NCBI GenBank assembly: GCA_020628865.1
Contig: JAHDEJ010000003.1
Span: 1-64,000, forward strand
Reading direction: 5' to 3'
Length of the DNA: 64,000 nt
From: Acidimicrobiales bacterium
Lineage (GTDB): Bacteria > Actinomycetota > Acidimicrobiia > Acidimicrobiales > SHLQ01
The notes under the pieces were generated by a model. It was not told the origin of the DNA. It searched no databases and saw only the letters and a program-made list of their open reading frames with translations. Positions 28,356-38,310 of this stretch are shown one piece after another; within the stretch, counting starts at the first letter, position 1, and the number at the start of each line of letters is the position of its first letter. Both the position numbers and the translations under genes were made by a program.

Positions 28356-29564
28356 ATGACCTACGACTTCGATCGAGTGATCGATCGGGCCGGAACCAAC
28401 GCCGTTGCCAAGCTCGGCTTCCACGACTATCTCTTCGACGGCGACCCGCCGCCGTTCCCGTGCGAGGACGATGCACTCATCTCGATGTGGGTGGCCGACA
28501 TGGCCTTCGCGAGCGCTCCGGCCGCCATCGCAGCGATGCACGAGCGTCTGGAACATCCGATCTTCGGCTACTCCGCGCATTTCGACGGTGCCTACTCCGA
28601 CGCCTTCGGCCGGTGGTGTGCGCGACGGTACGGCTGGACCCCGGACCCCGACCACTTCCTCACATCTGCCGGCGTTGTCCCGGCCCTCTTCGATCTCGTC
28701 GACTGCTTTGTCGCACCAGGCGAGCGCGTGCTCACACTCACGCCGTCCTATGGCTTTTTCCGGGCGGCGCCCGAGCACCACAGCCGAGAGCTCGTCACGT
28801 CGGCGTTGGTACCCGACGGTGCTGGTGGTCATGACCTGGATGTCGACGATCTGATCAGGAAGATGGCGGACCCGCTCGTCACGATGTTCTTCCTCTGCCA
28901 TCCGCACAACCCGACGGGACGGGCGTTCACCGATTCGGAGCTGCGGCTCGTGATGGAGCTGGCCGAGGAGCACGACGTCTTGGTCGTGTCCGATGAGATC
29001 CATTGCGATCTGTTGCGGCTCGACGTGACGCACACACCGCTCGCGAAGCTCTTCCCCGATTCGGATCGGCTCATCACCTGCATGTCCACCAGCAAGACGT
29101 TCAACCTCGCCGGGCTCGGGCTGTCCCATTTGCTGATCGCCGATCCGGTGAAGCGTGAACGCTGGGAAGACCGCACGTCGCCGGTGATCAACCCTGTGAG
29201 CCTTGCGGGCGTTGTCGGGGTGCTCGAACACGGCGACCCCTGGTGGATGGAGCTCCGTGCCGCGCTGGATCGCAACTTCGAAACCGTTCGGGACACGTTG
29301 GCGACAGCGTTGCCGGAGGCGATCTTCTCGATCCCCGACACCACGTACCTCGCGTGGGTCGACCTCGGCGCCTACTTTCCGCCGGACACGAACCTGACGC
29401 GTTGGTTCGGCGAGCATGCCGGTGTCCTGCTCGAAGGCGGTGACATGTTCGTCGCCGACGCCGACGGACACGTTCGGATCAATGTGGCATGCCCGGCGTC
29501 CGTGCTCGCCACGGGACTGGATCGGATCGTGTCTGCGGTCAGGAGTTCAGCGCCGTCCGCATGA
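28356..29564 (+). CDS. MalY/PatB-type aminotransferase or C-S lyase
   Basis: A 402-residue PLP enzyme. CHPHNPTGRAF, VVSDEIHCDLL and the PLP lysine in MSTSKTFNLAGLGLSH are those of the MalY/PatB group, many of which cleave cystathionine or cysteine conjugates to thiols, pyruvate and ammonia. The ATG at 28356 is chosen because the MTYDFDRVIDR N-terminus is the family's. The last 26 bases overlap, tail to tail, with the racemase-family gene on the other strand. Confidence 0.88.
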   Translation: MTYDFDRVIDRAGTNAVAKLGFHDYLFDGDPPPFPCEDDALISMWVADMAFASAPAAIAAMHERLEHPIFGYSAHFDGAYSDAFGRWCARRYGWTPDPDHFLTSAGVVPALFDLVDCFVAPGERVLTLTPSYGFFRAAPEHHSRELVTSALVPDGAGGHDLDVDDLIRKMADPLVTMFFLCHPHNPTGRAFTDSELRLVMELAEEHDVLVVSDEIHCDLLRLDVTHTPLAKLFPDSDRLITCMSTSKTFNLAGLGLSHLLIADPVKRERWEDRTSPVINPVSLAGVVGVLEHGDPWWMELRAALDRNFETVRDTLATALPEAIFSIPDTTYLAWVDLGAYFPPDTNLTRWFGEHAGVLLEGGDMFVADADGHVRINVACPASVLATGLDRIVSAVRSSAPSA

Positions 29565-30315
29565 GCGCCCCCAGACCGGCGAGCTGATCTTCCACACCGG
29601 CCAGGCGGAGCAGGTGCCACGTGAACGCCAGATTGCTCGACACGACCGGAATGCCGAGTTCCGATTCGAGCGCCTCGATGATGCCGAAGGCACGAAGACT
29701 GGTGCAGGATACGAACACCGCGTCGCAGCCACCCTGCGCCGCCATCGCACGGACCCCGTCGGCGACAGAAGCCTCGGAGATCTTGGCGACCACATGGTCG
29801 CTCGACTCGAGGAACGAGCCGACGGCCGAGACCTCGAGGCCGCCATCGGTGAAGAAGCGGATGATGGGTGCCGTGACGTCGGCCGTGTAGGGCGTGACCA
29901 CCGCAATCCGTTTTGCCCCCAACGACTCGAAGGCCGCTCGAGCCGCCGAGATCGGGTTGCTGGCGGCGAGCCCCGGATGCGCCGAGTGCAACGCCTTCTC
30001 GACCCCGTCTTCGCCGATCAGCGTCGCCGCCGAGGTGCACCCGAAGCCGATTGCGGAGAAGTCGAACTCGGTGGGGAGCAGCCCCGCCGCAACCGGAAGT
30101 CGCGCTTCCATGTCGGTGAGCGTCGTCGGTGTCACCTCCGGCTCCATCGGAATGCGGGAGTGATACCAGGCGACGCCCGGCACGGCGAGTTGGCTGATCT
30201 CTGCTTCGAGCGTGTGGTCGGTCTCTAGCACGACGACGCCGATCCGGGCGCGCTCACCGAATCCGCCATCGGTCTGAAACGGCAGTCGGACGGGTTCCAT
30301 CACGGTCATGGCCAC
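29539..30315 (-). CDS. Asp/Glu racemase-family protein (maleate isomerase/arylmalonate decarboxylase type)
   Basis: A 258-residue protein with the two catalytic cysteines of the family in GFGCTSAATLIG and FVSCTSLRAFGII. Members include maleate cis-trans isomerase, arylmalonate decarboxylase and aspartate racemase. The N-terminus RIGVVVLETDHTLE and MEPEVTPTTL resemble maleate isomerases. Start uncertain among GTG 30315, ATG 30309 and ATG 30300. It lies in a long same-strand run with an enoyl-CoA hydratase and an FrhB-like gene upstream. Confidence 0.85.
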   Translation of the reverse strand: MAMTVMEPVRLPFQTDGGFGERARIGVVVLETDHTLEAEISQLAVPGVAWYHSRIPMEPEVTPTTLTDMEARLPVAAGLLPTEFDFSAIGFGCTSAATLIGEDGVEKALHSAHPGLAASNPISAARAAFESLGAKRIAVVTPYTADVTAPIIRFFTDGGLEVSAVGSFLESSDHVVAKISEASVADGVRAMAAQGGCDAVFVSCTSLRAFGIIEALESELGIPVVSSNLAFTWHLLRLAGVEDQLAGLGALMRTALNS

Positions 30316-30367
30316 GAATCGTACGGGTCATACACGGCCGGCGAAAGCCGTCGATGGCGGACGGTGG

Positions 30368-31201
30368 TCAGTCGCCGACCGGCCCGCCCCGAAAGTCGGC
30401 TGGACGCTTCTCGCGGTGGCTGGCGAGTCCTTCGGCGGCATCGGGGCCCATGAAGCCGAGAAACTCGTAGGCGAGCGACGCATCGAAGGCCGGTTCAAAC
30501 ATGCGGTACGCGTGGTTCAACGTGCGCTTGGTCCATCGGATGGCCTGCTGGGCTCCGTCGGCCAGCTCGGTGGCCACCGCAAGGGCTTCGGCCACCACCG
30601 GCTCCGACCCATCGGTGTCGTCGACGCACAGGGACACCAACCCGATGCGCTCGGCTTCCGCTCCGGACAGATCCCGACACGTGAGCAGGTAGTACTTCGC
30701 CTTGGCCATCCCGCACAGCATCGGCCAACAGATCGCAGCGTGGTCGCCCGCGGCGACACCGAGCCGAGTGTGGCCGTCGATGATGCGGGCGTTGGTGCCG
30801 ACGACGGAAACGTCGGCGAGGAGCCCGGCCACGAGGCCCGCGCCGACGGCCGGGCCCCACATTGCCGACACGACCGGCTTCGAGCAGTTGATGATGTTCA
30901 TCACGAGGTCGCGAGCCTCACGAAGGACCGACAGGTGCGTTTCGTAGTCCTGCATCATCCCGTCGATGAGGTCGAAACTGCCGCCGGCGCTGAATCCTCG
31001 ACCGGCCCCAGTGAGCAGGGCCACCCGCACCTCTGGATCTCGATCGATGGTCAACCAGACGTCGGCGAGCTGCCGATGCTTGTCTGGCCCAACGGCGTTC
31101 ATGCCCGGACCTTCCAACGTGATCTGCAGCACCCCGTCGGCGGGGTTGGTGAAGGTCAGGGCCGGAAAGTCTGTGCTGTAGCGGTCGATCATGGCCGCCA
31201 T
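30368..31201 (-). CDS. Enoyl-CoA hydratase/isomerase-family protein
   Basis: About 277 residues of the crotonase fold. The oxyanion-hole segments are [13 protein letters not shown] and [18 protein letters not shown]. The position of the usual second acidic residue reads [14 protein letters not shown], so it could be a hydratase, isomerase or another crotonase such as a decarboxylase. ATG 31201 or 31192 are both possible; the first leaves 19 bp after the FrhB-like gene. Together with that neighbour it may form an operon. Confidence 0.87.
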   Translation of the reverse strand: MAAMIDRYSTDFPALTFTNPADGVLQITLEGPGMNAVGPDKHRQLADVWLTIDRDPEVRVALLTGAGRGFSAGGSFDLIDGMMQDYETHLSVLREARDLVMNIINCSKPVVSAMWGPAVGAGLVAGLLADVSVVGTNARIIDGHTRLGVAAGDHAAICWPMLCGMAKAKYYLLTCRDLSGAEAERIGLVSLCVDDTDGSEPVVAEALAVATELADGAQQAIRWTKRTLNHAYRMFEPAFDASLAYEFLGFMGPDAAEGLASHREKRPADFRGGPVGD

Positions 31202-31220
31202 CTTGCCACCCGACGCCGGC

Positions 31221-32468
31221 TCAGGCGGGAGGTTCCAAGAACTGTCCATCGGCGACGCGCGATGCGGTGGCTGCGTACTCGTCCGCACGTTCCCGCTCGG
31301 TTCGCGTTTCTGCGAGCGTCCGGATTCGCAGGCCGGTCACCTCCGGCACGCGACGACCGGCATCGTGGAGGGCGTCGAGGCGCGACGCGACGGCCCGCTT
31401 CTTCCGCACCTGGTGTGGTTGGGCCTCGTCGAGCGATCGGGGGGTGAGCGTCTGGTCGACCGTGAGCGCGCCTGCGGCCTCGGCGTCTGCCAGGAGCCTG
31501 GACCCGGCTGCCGTGCGGGTGATCACGCCGTTGAAACCGGCGTCCTCGCCGGTCGGCCCGCCGCCGGGCCAGAGGTCCGACGCCGCAAGGTCGGCGGCCT
31601 CGCCGATCGCGTCCGGGCAGATCTTGCATCGGTACTGAATGCGCCAGGTGTTCTCGTCCGCCCACATGTCGTTGTACTCGAGCTCTTCCGCCCGGCCATC
31701 CCGGGTTTCGATCCGCGTTCTGCCGGGGTTGCCGTAGCCCCGATACCGGAAGAGGCTCAGCTCTTCCTCGTCGATGCCAAGCGCGTCGAGAACGTCCGTC
31801 GACTTGCCGAGTTCGGAGGCCCCACCGCACACGAGGGTCAGCATGAAATGGCAGAACCGGTCGACGCGATCGTCGACGGTCGCAAGGTTGCGCAGCGCAG
31901 TGACGTCGCACGGCTTGCCGATGAAGGCGAACGGCTGTTCACGGTCGAGCAGCGTTGAGATGTGGGTCATCGGGGCGGCCGGGCCGTACCTCGACCCGGC
32001 CGCCGCAAGGACGTCGGCACGGGTTTCGCTGACATGGGCGATCGAACGCATCGGCTGCTCGGGGTCGGCCGAGACGTGGGCGATGAACGCGACCGTGCCG
32101 GACTCGAGAAGACGAAGCGCCAGCGCGGTGAGTACCCCGCCGGTCGAGCCCCGGAACCGTACGTCCGGGTCGGCTGCGTATGCCCGGACGACGGAGCGAT
32201 ACGGGCCCCAGACGTCGTCGATGGTGGTGTCGGCATCATGGAGGTCGTCCGGGAGGCCGCGCACCGTCGAGCCCGGGCAGGTGCGATCGATCGTCGCCAG
32301 CGTCGTCTCGGACAGCGGCCGAAGGGTCTGCGGCCGGAGCCTGCCCTCCGGGGTCATGCGCATCCGGACATGCTCCGTGCCGGCCACGCTCTCGCACAGC
32401 CCACAGCCAATGCACATGCCGCTGGTGACGATGTCGTCGAGGTGGGGGAGCGGCGAGGGCATCGGCAT
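31221..32468 (-). CDS. FrhB/FpoF-like F420 hydrogenase or dehydrogenase beta-subunit family protein
   Basis: A 415-residue iron-sulfur flavoprotein. An N-terminal CIGCGLCE motif and a later [10 protein letters not shown] are the cluster ligands typical of the coenzyme F420 hydrogenase/dehydrogenase beta-subunit family, with [16 protein letters not shown] as the flavin and F420 region. Relatives include F420-reducing hydrogenase, sulfite reductase partners and hydroxymethyl-chlorophyll reductase. ATG 32468 is the first start of the family N-terminus. The presence of luciferase-like monooxygenases nearby supports F420 use in this organism. Its partner is unknown. Confidence 0.85.
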   Translation of the reverse strand: MPMPSPLPHLDDIVTSGMCIGCGLCESVAGTEHVRMRMTPEGRLRPQTLRPLSETTLATIDRTCPGSTVRGLPDDLHDADTTIDDVWGPYRSVVRAYAADPDVRFRGSTGGVLTALALRLLESGTVAFIAHVSADPEQPMRSIAHVSETRADVLAAAGSRYGPAAPMTHISTLLDREQPFAFIGKPCDVTALRNLATVDDRVDRFCHFMLTLVCGGASELGKSTDVLDALGIDEEELSLFRYRGYGNPGRTRIETRDGRAEELEYNDMWADENTWRIQYRCKICPDAIGEAADLAASDLWPGGGPTGEDAGFNGVITRTAAGSRLLADAEAAGALTVDQTLTPRSLDEAQPHQVRKKRAVASRLDALHDAGRRVPEVTGLRIRTLAETRTERERADEYAATASRVADGQFLEPPA

Positions 32469-32515
32469 CGCAGCGAGCGTAGTGCTCGGCGCGGAAGGGG
32501 CTTGGAGCCGGGCGG

Positions 32516-34243
32516 TCAGTCCTTTGCCTCTGACCACCGGTGGATGATGCTGACGTCGGCAACGAATCGGACGTCGGGTTGTGGCGACCAGTGATGGGCG
32601 GCCTCGCCGATGGCGGCGGTCATCGCATCGGCGGCAGCCTCCGTTGACTGCTCGGGAACATGGACCAACAATTCGTCGTGCAGGCACAGGACCACGGAGG
32701 CGCCGAGCGGGCGAAGCCTCCGGCGCACCAGGACAGCCCAGACCTTGAAGAATTCGGCAGCAGCGCCCTGGATCAGCGCGTTGCGCGCGTAGCGGCCCCG
32801 GCTTGCGGCGGCCGATCGGGCACGTTCGATGTCCCCGTCCGGAGATGCGCCCCCGCCCATCCGGACCCGACGCCCGCCGATCGTGAAGACGTCTTCCCCG
32901 ATCCGGCCACGTTCCGCTGCGTTCTCGAGCAACTGCATCGCCGTTGGAAAGCTGCGTTGGAGACCCTGCAACGCCCCGGCCGACTCGCCGGTCGTGGCGC
33001 CGTACATCGCTCCGAGCACAGCCACCTTCGCGATGTCCCGGGACACCCCGAGGCGATGAGCGACGGGCCGATAGAGGTCCGCCTCACGTGTGGCCTCGAT
33101 GAGCGCTGAGTCTCCTGAAACTGCGGCGAGCACGCGGGGCTCGATCTGACCAAGATCTGCTCGCACGAATCGGTACCCGTCCTCGGCGGCGACGGCCGGC
33201 CGCATCGGGGCAGGCAGGTTGTGCAGGCCCGCGGATGCCGTCATTCGACCAGCTGCTCCATCCGCGCTCGTCCACGTTCCACGGAGGCGCCCACCGGTCA
33301 CGTTCTCGTCGAGCCAGGTCCAACCGTACGTCGTCGCAATGCGCTCGTCCTTCCGCCATCGCATTAGTGCGTCGATGAGCGGATCGGTGCCCCGAAGCTG
33401 CTCCAGGCGCCACGCTCGGGTGTCCGGCAGGTCCAACCCGGCCCGCCGCAGCATGCCTTTCACCTCGGCCGGGTTGCGGAGGTTGACGTCTTGGCGAGGC
33501 TCCAGCAATCGCAGCACCTCGGCATCACGCTGTGCCCGGGCGGCGTCCTCTTCGGCGTACGTTCGCGGCCGCGGACCGCTGGCATCACCGATGATCCGGA
33601 TGGCTTCGGTCTCGTCGATCGGCAGTCCGTCGCGTTCGAGCTCGGCGCACAGGAGTTCCGCAGCCGATTCCGACCGAGCGGTCGAGCGAAGACGTCCCGA
33701 TGGATCCGTTGCGTCGAGTTGCGCGATCTGCGTCGTCGCACTCTCGAGGGTCAGTTCGGCCCAGCGCTCGCGGCGTCTCGCGGACTGGGCCCAGGAGCCA
33801 GCGATCCACTCCGGACGCAGGTGCCCGTCGGGGCGCGTGGGCTGATCCAGGTCGTCTCCCTCGTCGGCCGTCGTCAGGAGATCGAGTTGCCCCATCTGCG
33901 GCACCGTTGCGACGTCCAGCCCATGCAGGTGGGCCCACACCTCGGCAACGGAGGTCGCCCAGCCGCCCGCCTGGAGTCGATGCGCGATCAGGAGATCCCA
34001 GCACTTGTCCACCACCACGTCGGCTGCGGCGAGCCGATCGGCCGTCGAGCGATCCCACCACACCCACCTCGGGCGCAGTTCCCGTTCGATCTCCTGCACG
34101 ATCGCCACCGGGTCGCCGGGCAGGTCGATCGTCGCAGAGCGAGCGGCCACCGCCACGCCGGCGTCCTCGTCGAACGCAAGCGCCACGAGATCGCCGGGCT
34201 CGATCTGCAGCCGGGAACCGGGTTCACCGCGGTCATCACTCAC
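32516..34243 (-). CDS. Pol A-family DNA polymerase with degenerate exonuclease region
   Basis: A 575-residue family A polymerase of the short actinobacterial type often annotated as bifunctional 3'-5' exonuclease/DNA polymerase. Motif A is RADLGQIEPRVLAAVSGD, motif B RDIAKVAVLGAMYG and motif C LCLHDELLVHVP, so the polymerase residues are intact. The position matching E. coli Pol I Phe762 is Leu. The first 180 residues lack a convincing DxE exonuclease motif. No 5'-3' nuclease domain. The GTG at 34243 is used; the open frame to 34345 overlaps the neighbouring gene. It is probably a repair polymerase in addition to the main PolA elsewhere. Confidence 0.87.
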   Translation of the reverse strand: MSDDRGEPGSRLQIEPGDLVALAFDEDAGVAVAARSATIDLPGDPVAIVQEIERELRPRWVWWDRSTADRLAAADVVVDKCWDLLIAHRLQAGGWATSVAEVWAHLHGLDVATVPQMGQLDLLTTADEGDDLDQPTRPDGHLRPEWIAGSWAQSARRRERWAELTLESATTQIAQLDATDPSGRLRSTARSESAAELLCAELERDGLPIDETEAIRIIGDASGPRPRTYAEEDAARAQRDAEVLRLLEPRQDVNLRNPAEVKGMLRRAGLDLPDTRAWRLEQLRGTDPLIDALMRWRKDERIATTYGWTWLDENVTGGRLRGTWTSADGAAGRMTASAGLHNLPAPMRPAVAAEDGYRFVRADLGQIEPRVLAAVSGDSALIEATREADLYRPVAHRLGVSRDIAKVAVLGAMYGATTGESAGALQGLQRSFPTAMQLLENAAERGRIGEDVFTIGGRRVRMGGGASPDGDIERARSAAASRGRYARNALIQGAAAEFFKVWAVLVRRRLRPLGASVVLCLHDELLVHVPEQSTEAAADAMTAAIGEAAHHWSPQPDVRFVADVSIIHRWSEAKD

Positions 34244-34289
34244 GGCAGCAGTCTGCCGCAGTCGGTCGCCGAGGCCGAGGTCGAGGGAT

Positions 34290-36233
34290 TCAGGCGGCGC
34301 GCTGTTGGTGCTGGTTGAGGCCCACCAGTTTGGAGAACGTCGCACGCGACATCGGTCGATGGAAGAGGAAGCCTTGTGCCGATCGTCCGCCGAGGTCTCG
34401 GACCGCTTGTGCGTGCTCCTCGGTTTCGATTCCCTCGAGGATCACATCCAGGGCAAGGGCGTCACAGAGGCCCAGCAGTGCCTCAGTGACCGAACGAGTG
34501 ACCGGATCCGTGTCCAACTCGGCGACGAATGATCGGTCCACCTTGACGACGTCGATGGGGAGTTCGCGAAGGTGCGCCAACGAGCTGAAACCGGTGCCGA
34601 AGTCGTCGAGTCCGATGCGCACCCCGGCGGCCCGCAGCTCCTCGAGAACGGGAACGGCTGCGGTGGTCGAGAGCACGGCCAGTTCGGTGATTTCAACCAA
34701 CATCTGGTCAGGCCGCATGCCGGCAGACTCCAGCATGTTCAGGGAGCGTCGGGCGAACGTCGGCTCGAGGAGGTCCTGGGCCGTCACGTTCACCGAGACA
34801 TCGATGTCGAGCCCGGCATCGGCGAGCTTGGCGCCGAGATTCGTGGCGTCGGCCAGTACCAGGCGTCCGATTTCCGGCAGGAGTCCAACCTCCTCGGCTA
34901 CGTCGAGGAACGCACCCGGCCCGAGCAGTACACCATCCGGCGATCGCCAACGCAGCAGTGCTTCAACACCGATGATCGACTCGTCGTCGAGGCTGACGAC
35001 CGGCTGATAGTGGACCTCGAAGCCATCGTGCTTCAGCGCGTGTCGCAGACCGGCCTCCACGTTGAACCGGCGGTCCACGGCCGCCCGCAGCTCCTCGTCG
35101 AAAACCACCCAGCCGCCGCGGCCGAGCGACTTGGCTTCGTAGGCGGCGGTGTCGGCCTCGCCCAGGAGCGCAGAGCTCGTCGACAGGCCCGCCTCGGTTG
35201 CAACCGCGATCCCGATGCTCATCGAGACGTGGATCGCGCGCCCGGCGATGTCGAACGGAACCGTCATCGCGTCGAGCGTTTCCTTCGCAGCCGCCACCGC
35301 CCGGTTCACATCGGCGTCACCGAGCAGAACGACGAACTCGTCGCCGCCCAATCGGGCGACCAGCGAGTCCCGGGTGACTGCGAGGTGATCGAGGCGTCGT
35401 CCGAGACGGGCGAGCAACTCGTCTCCGGCCTGATGACCGAGCGAATCGTTGATGACCTTGAAGTGGTCGAGGTCGCAGAACATCACCGCGGGCGTGTGGT
35501 CGCCGGCCAACCAGGTATCGAGCTCCTGAAGGAATCGAGCGCGGTTGGCGAGCCCCGTGAGCTCGTCCGTGTAGGCCCGACGCTCGAGCTCGGCGTTGGC
35601 ACGACCTTCTTCCGTGACGTCGCGGCCGATGCCGAAGCATCGACCGACGGTGGTGTCGAAATGCAGGGCCCACCGGACGACGCGATAGGAGCCATCCTTC
35701 CGACGCATCATGAACTCGGGCTCACTTCGGCCGTATGCACGAAGGTCGGCCTCGACCTGTGGCCGGGTTTCGGTGTCGGTGGGAGGGAGCAGTGTCCAGG
35801 AGTCGAGCCCGAACAACTCGTCGCGTCCGTATCCGAGCAGGTTCTCCCAGGCGGCGTTGGACTCGATCACCCGACCGAACTGGTCGTAGACCACGAAGAG
35901 GCTGTCGCCCGACGAGAAGAACTTTCGGAGCAGATGGTCGCCGGCGTCTTCGCGTTCGCCGGTGGCCAGGAGAACGACCGCGTCCTGGTCGAGTGGCCGA
36001 ACCCGCCAACGGGTGTCCGAATCTGCACCGAACGCCAGGCCGGGAGCCACGCGCTCAGCGCTCGGAGCGATGAGTCGGTCGCCCGGATCCGTTTCGAGCC
36101 ACCGGTTCGCCTCGACGACTTTGCCCTGCGCGTCGACAATCGCCGCCGGGATCGGCAATGCATGCAGCATGGCCGACCAGTGCGCGAGTGCGTCACCAGC
36201 CAACAGCTCCGCCAGCGGATTGGATGTGGACAT
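34290..36233 (-). CDS. PAS-GGDEF-EAL cyclic-di-GMP protein
   Basis: A 647-residue signalling protein without clear membrane helices. A weak N-terminal PAS-like region (HALPIPAAIVDAQGKVVEAN) is followed by a PAS domain at residues about 110-220 (GDSLFVVYDQFGRVIESN), a GGDEF domain near 225-385 with intact LGGDEF, and an EAL domain near 400-640 with GVEALLRW, DDFGTGFSSL and VKVDRSF. Both cyclase and phosphodiesterase motifs look complete, so it may make or break c-di-GMP under PAS control. ATG 36233 chosen; no neighbour suggests the signal. Confidence 0.93.
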   Translation of the reverse strand: MSTSNPLAELLAGDALAHWSAMLHALPIPAAIVDAQGKVVEANRWLETDPGDRLIAPSAERVAPGLAFGADSDTRWRVRPLDQDAVVLLATGEREDAGDHLLRKFFSSGDSLFVVYDQFGRVIESNAAWENLLGYGRDELFGLDSWTLLPPTDTETRPQVEADLRAYGRSEPEFMMRRKDGSYRVVRWALHFDTTVGRCFGIGRDVTEEGRANAELERRAYTDELTGLANRARFLQELDTWLAGDHTPAVMFCDLDHFKVINDSLGHQAGDELLARLGRRLDHLAVTRDSLVARLGGDEFVVLLGDADVNRAVAAAKETLDAMTVPFDIAGRAIHVSMSIGIAVATEAGLSTSSALLGEADTAAYEAKSLGRGGWVVFDEELRAAVDRRFNVEAGLRHALKHDGFEVHYQPVVSLDDESIIGVEALLRWRSPDGVLLGPGAFLDVAEEVGLLPEIGRLVLADATNLGAKLADAGLDIDVSVNVTAQDLLEPTFARRSLNMLESAGMRPDQMLVEITELAVLSTTAAVPVLEELRAAGVRIGLDDFGTGFSSLAHLRELPIDVVKVDRSFVAELDTDPVTRSVTEALLGLCDALALDVILEGIETEEHAQAVRDLGGRSAQGFLFHRPMSRATFSKLVGLNQHQQRAA

Positions 36234-36282
36234 TGGGATGCCGATCGGCAGAAGCGAGCGAATGTTGAGGCTGGGTGGCTGC

Positions 36283-38307
36283 TCAATCCGCCGCCGGGGA
36301 CAGCCGGATGGCGTTGTCGTGAAACACTGCCCCCGAGCCCATGTCGGCATCGCGCTCGTGGGTCGTCGAGTTGATCGAGTGGTGCCACCAGCCCTTGGTG
36401 GTGGCGACGACACCGGGGCGGACGGCGTCGCTGATCTCCAGGCGAGCCTCGAATCCGCCACGATCGTTGTGCACGCGTACGATCTCCCGGCCGATGACCC
36501 CGGCCGCACGGGCATCGTCGGGATGGACGGTGACGGCGGGGACACCGGCCCGGTCCCGGGTGTGTGCGGTGCCGGCGAAGGTGCTGTTCACGTGATGCTC
36601 ACTTGCGGCCGCGATCAGCGCGAGCCGACCGCCCTCCGGGGACGCGGCCTCCGCGGCCAACCCGGGTTCCGGGACGAGCCCGTGGCCCTGCAGATGCGCG
36701 TCTTCGCTCGCGAACTGGAAACGGCCGGACGGCGTCCGAAACGGACGGTTCGCCGGCGCCGGACGCGGCGGGAGCGGGAGATGACCGCGATCGAGCAGCC
36801 GGTCTCGTGTGACCCCAGCCGAGCGGAAGGCCTCGACGTCGAGAAGATCGTCGATCAATTCAGCGTCGCTCGCCTGCAACTCGGGTTCGTCGTAGCCCAT
36901 CGCCGTGGCGAGCCGCCGAAAGATCTCCGTGTGCGGGAGGCAGGATCCCGCCGGCTCGACCGCGGGTGCGTTGAGTGCGAGGCGGCGGTGGTTGTACGAG
37001 TCGTTCAGCTCGTACTGCTCGTGCTGCATCGTCGACGGAAGCACCAGATCGGCGAAATCGACGGTTTCGGTGTGATGGATGTCGATGACGGTCGTGAACA
37101 GATCCGTCCGCTCGAGACCACGCCGAACGAGGTTCGTTTCCGGGTTCGAGACCATCGGGTTGGCGCCCCAAACGACCAGGGCATCGACCGGTGGGTCTGT
37201 GAGCTCGAGAAGGTTTCGGCCGAGATTGGTCATGGCCAAGGTCCGTGGTCGATCACCCAACGTTGGCCGACGACTCTTCTCGAGGTTGTAGCCCTTGTGC
37301 AGCGCAGAACCGGAATAGAGCGAGCCACCGCCGACGTCGTCGTAGCTCCCGAGGACTGCGGGGACACAGGCGACCGCGCGCATGGCCTGACCACCATGGG
37401 CGTGGCGTTGCATGCCATGGCCGACGCGAAGGCCGAGCGGCGTGCAATCGGAGAGGAGATCCACGAAGGAAGCCAGGGTTTCCTGGGGGATTCGTGTGAT
37501 CTCCGCAGTCTGCCCAAGTCTGAGGTCGTGCACCCCGGACGCGAACGCCTCCCAACCCGTCGTTCGTTCGGTGATGAACGGCTCGTTTGTGCGATTGCGG
37601 CGAATGAGTTCTGCGCAGATCCCCAGCGCAAGGACCGCGTCGGTTCCCGGCTGGGGAGCGAGGTGCAAATCGGCCCGTTCCGCCGTGCGCGTCCGTATCG
37701 GGTCGACCACCACGAGAGGAGCATCGTTGCGTTGCCTGGCCTGTTCGATGAATGGCCAGAGATGGCGATTGGTGACCAACGTGTTGGATCCCCACACGAC
37801 CACCAGGCCCGAATGCACGAAGTCTTCTGCGTCCATCCAATCGCCCTGACCGACCGTGTGGACCATGCCGACGTTGCCCGCCACCGAACAGATGCTCATG
37901 TTGTGCGCTGAGGCCCCCATCCGGCTCCACACGCGGCTGGGGCCGTTGCTGCCCTGCAGCCATCCCAGGTTGCCGGTGCCGTGAAACGGCCACACGGCGG
38001 CACCGCCGTGCCGCTCGATGACGGCATGCAGGCGTTCCGCCAGCTCGTCGATCGCCGACTCCCAACTGATGGTCGTGAATCGGCCGGACCCCTTCGGCCC
38101 CGATCGCCGCATCGGCTCGAGCAGGCGGGACTCGTCGTTCGCATGCTTCAGCCACGGATTCACCTTCGGGCACAAGCCACCCGCAGTGAACGGATGATCA
38201 GACCGTCCACGGAGCCGGACGGGAACGCCGGCATCGTCGACGAGGACCTCCCACGCGCATGCGTCCGGACAGTCCAGCGGGCAGGATCCGAAGACGGTTG
38301 TGGTCAT
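36283..38307 (-). CDS. Molybdopterin (bis-MGD) oxidoreductase
   Basis: A 674-residue DMSO-reductase-superfamily protein. The N-terminal CPLDCPDAC plus CPK near residue 46 binds a 4Fe-4S cluster. The molybdenum site is probably around NMSICSVAGNVG near residue 137, and the C-terminal domain (HPDDARAAGVIGREIVRV) binds the dinucleotide. No Tat signal is seen, so it is cytoplasmic. It ends a tight operon: the DddP-like and deaminase-family genes lie upstream with gaps of 1 and 3 nt. Substrate class unknown; relatives include formate dehydrogenase-like and thio- or N-oxide reductases. Confidence 0.9.
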   Translation of the reverse strand: MTTTVFGSCPLDCPDACAWEVLVDDAGVPVRLRGRSDHPFTAGGLCPKVNPWLKHANDESRLLEPMRRSGPKGSGRFTTISWESAIDELAERLHAVIERHGGAAVWPFHGTGNLGWLQGSNGPSRVWSRMGASAHNMSICSVAGNVGMVHTVGQGDWMDAEDFVHSGLVVVWGSNTLVTNRHLWPFIEQARQRNDAPLVVVDPIRTRTAERADLHLAPQPGTDAVLALGICAELIRRNRTNEPFITERTTGWEAFASGVHDLRLGQTAEITRIPQETLASFVDLLSDCTPLGLRVGHGMQRHAHGGQAMRAVACVPAVLGSYDDVGGGSLYSGSALHKGYNLEKSRRPTLGDRPRTLAMTNLGRNLLELTDPPVDALVVWGANPMVSNPETNLVRRGLERTDLFTTVIDIHHTETVDFADLVLPSTMQHEQYELNDSYNHRRLALNAPAVEPAGSCLPHTEIFRRLATAMGYDEPELQASDAELIDDLLDVEAFRSAGVTRDRLLDRGHLPLPPRPAPANRPFRTPSGRFQFASEDAHLQGHGLVPEPGLAAEAASPEGGRLALIAAASEHHVNSTFAGTAHTRDRAGVPAVTVHPDDARAAGVIGREIVRVHNDRGGFEARLEISDAVRPGVVATTKGWWHHSINSTTHERDADMGSGAVFHDNAIRLSPAAD

Positions 38308-38310
38308 CGG

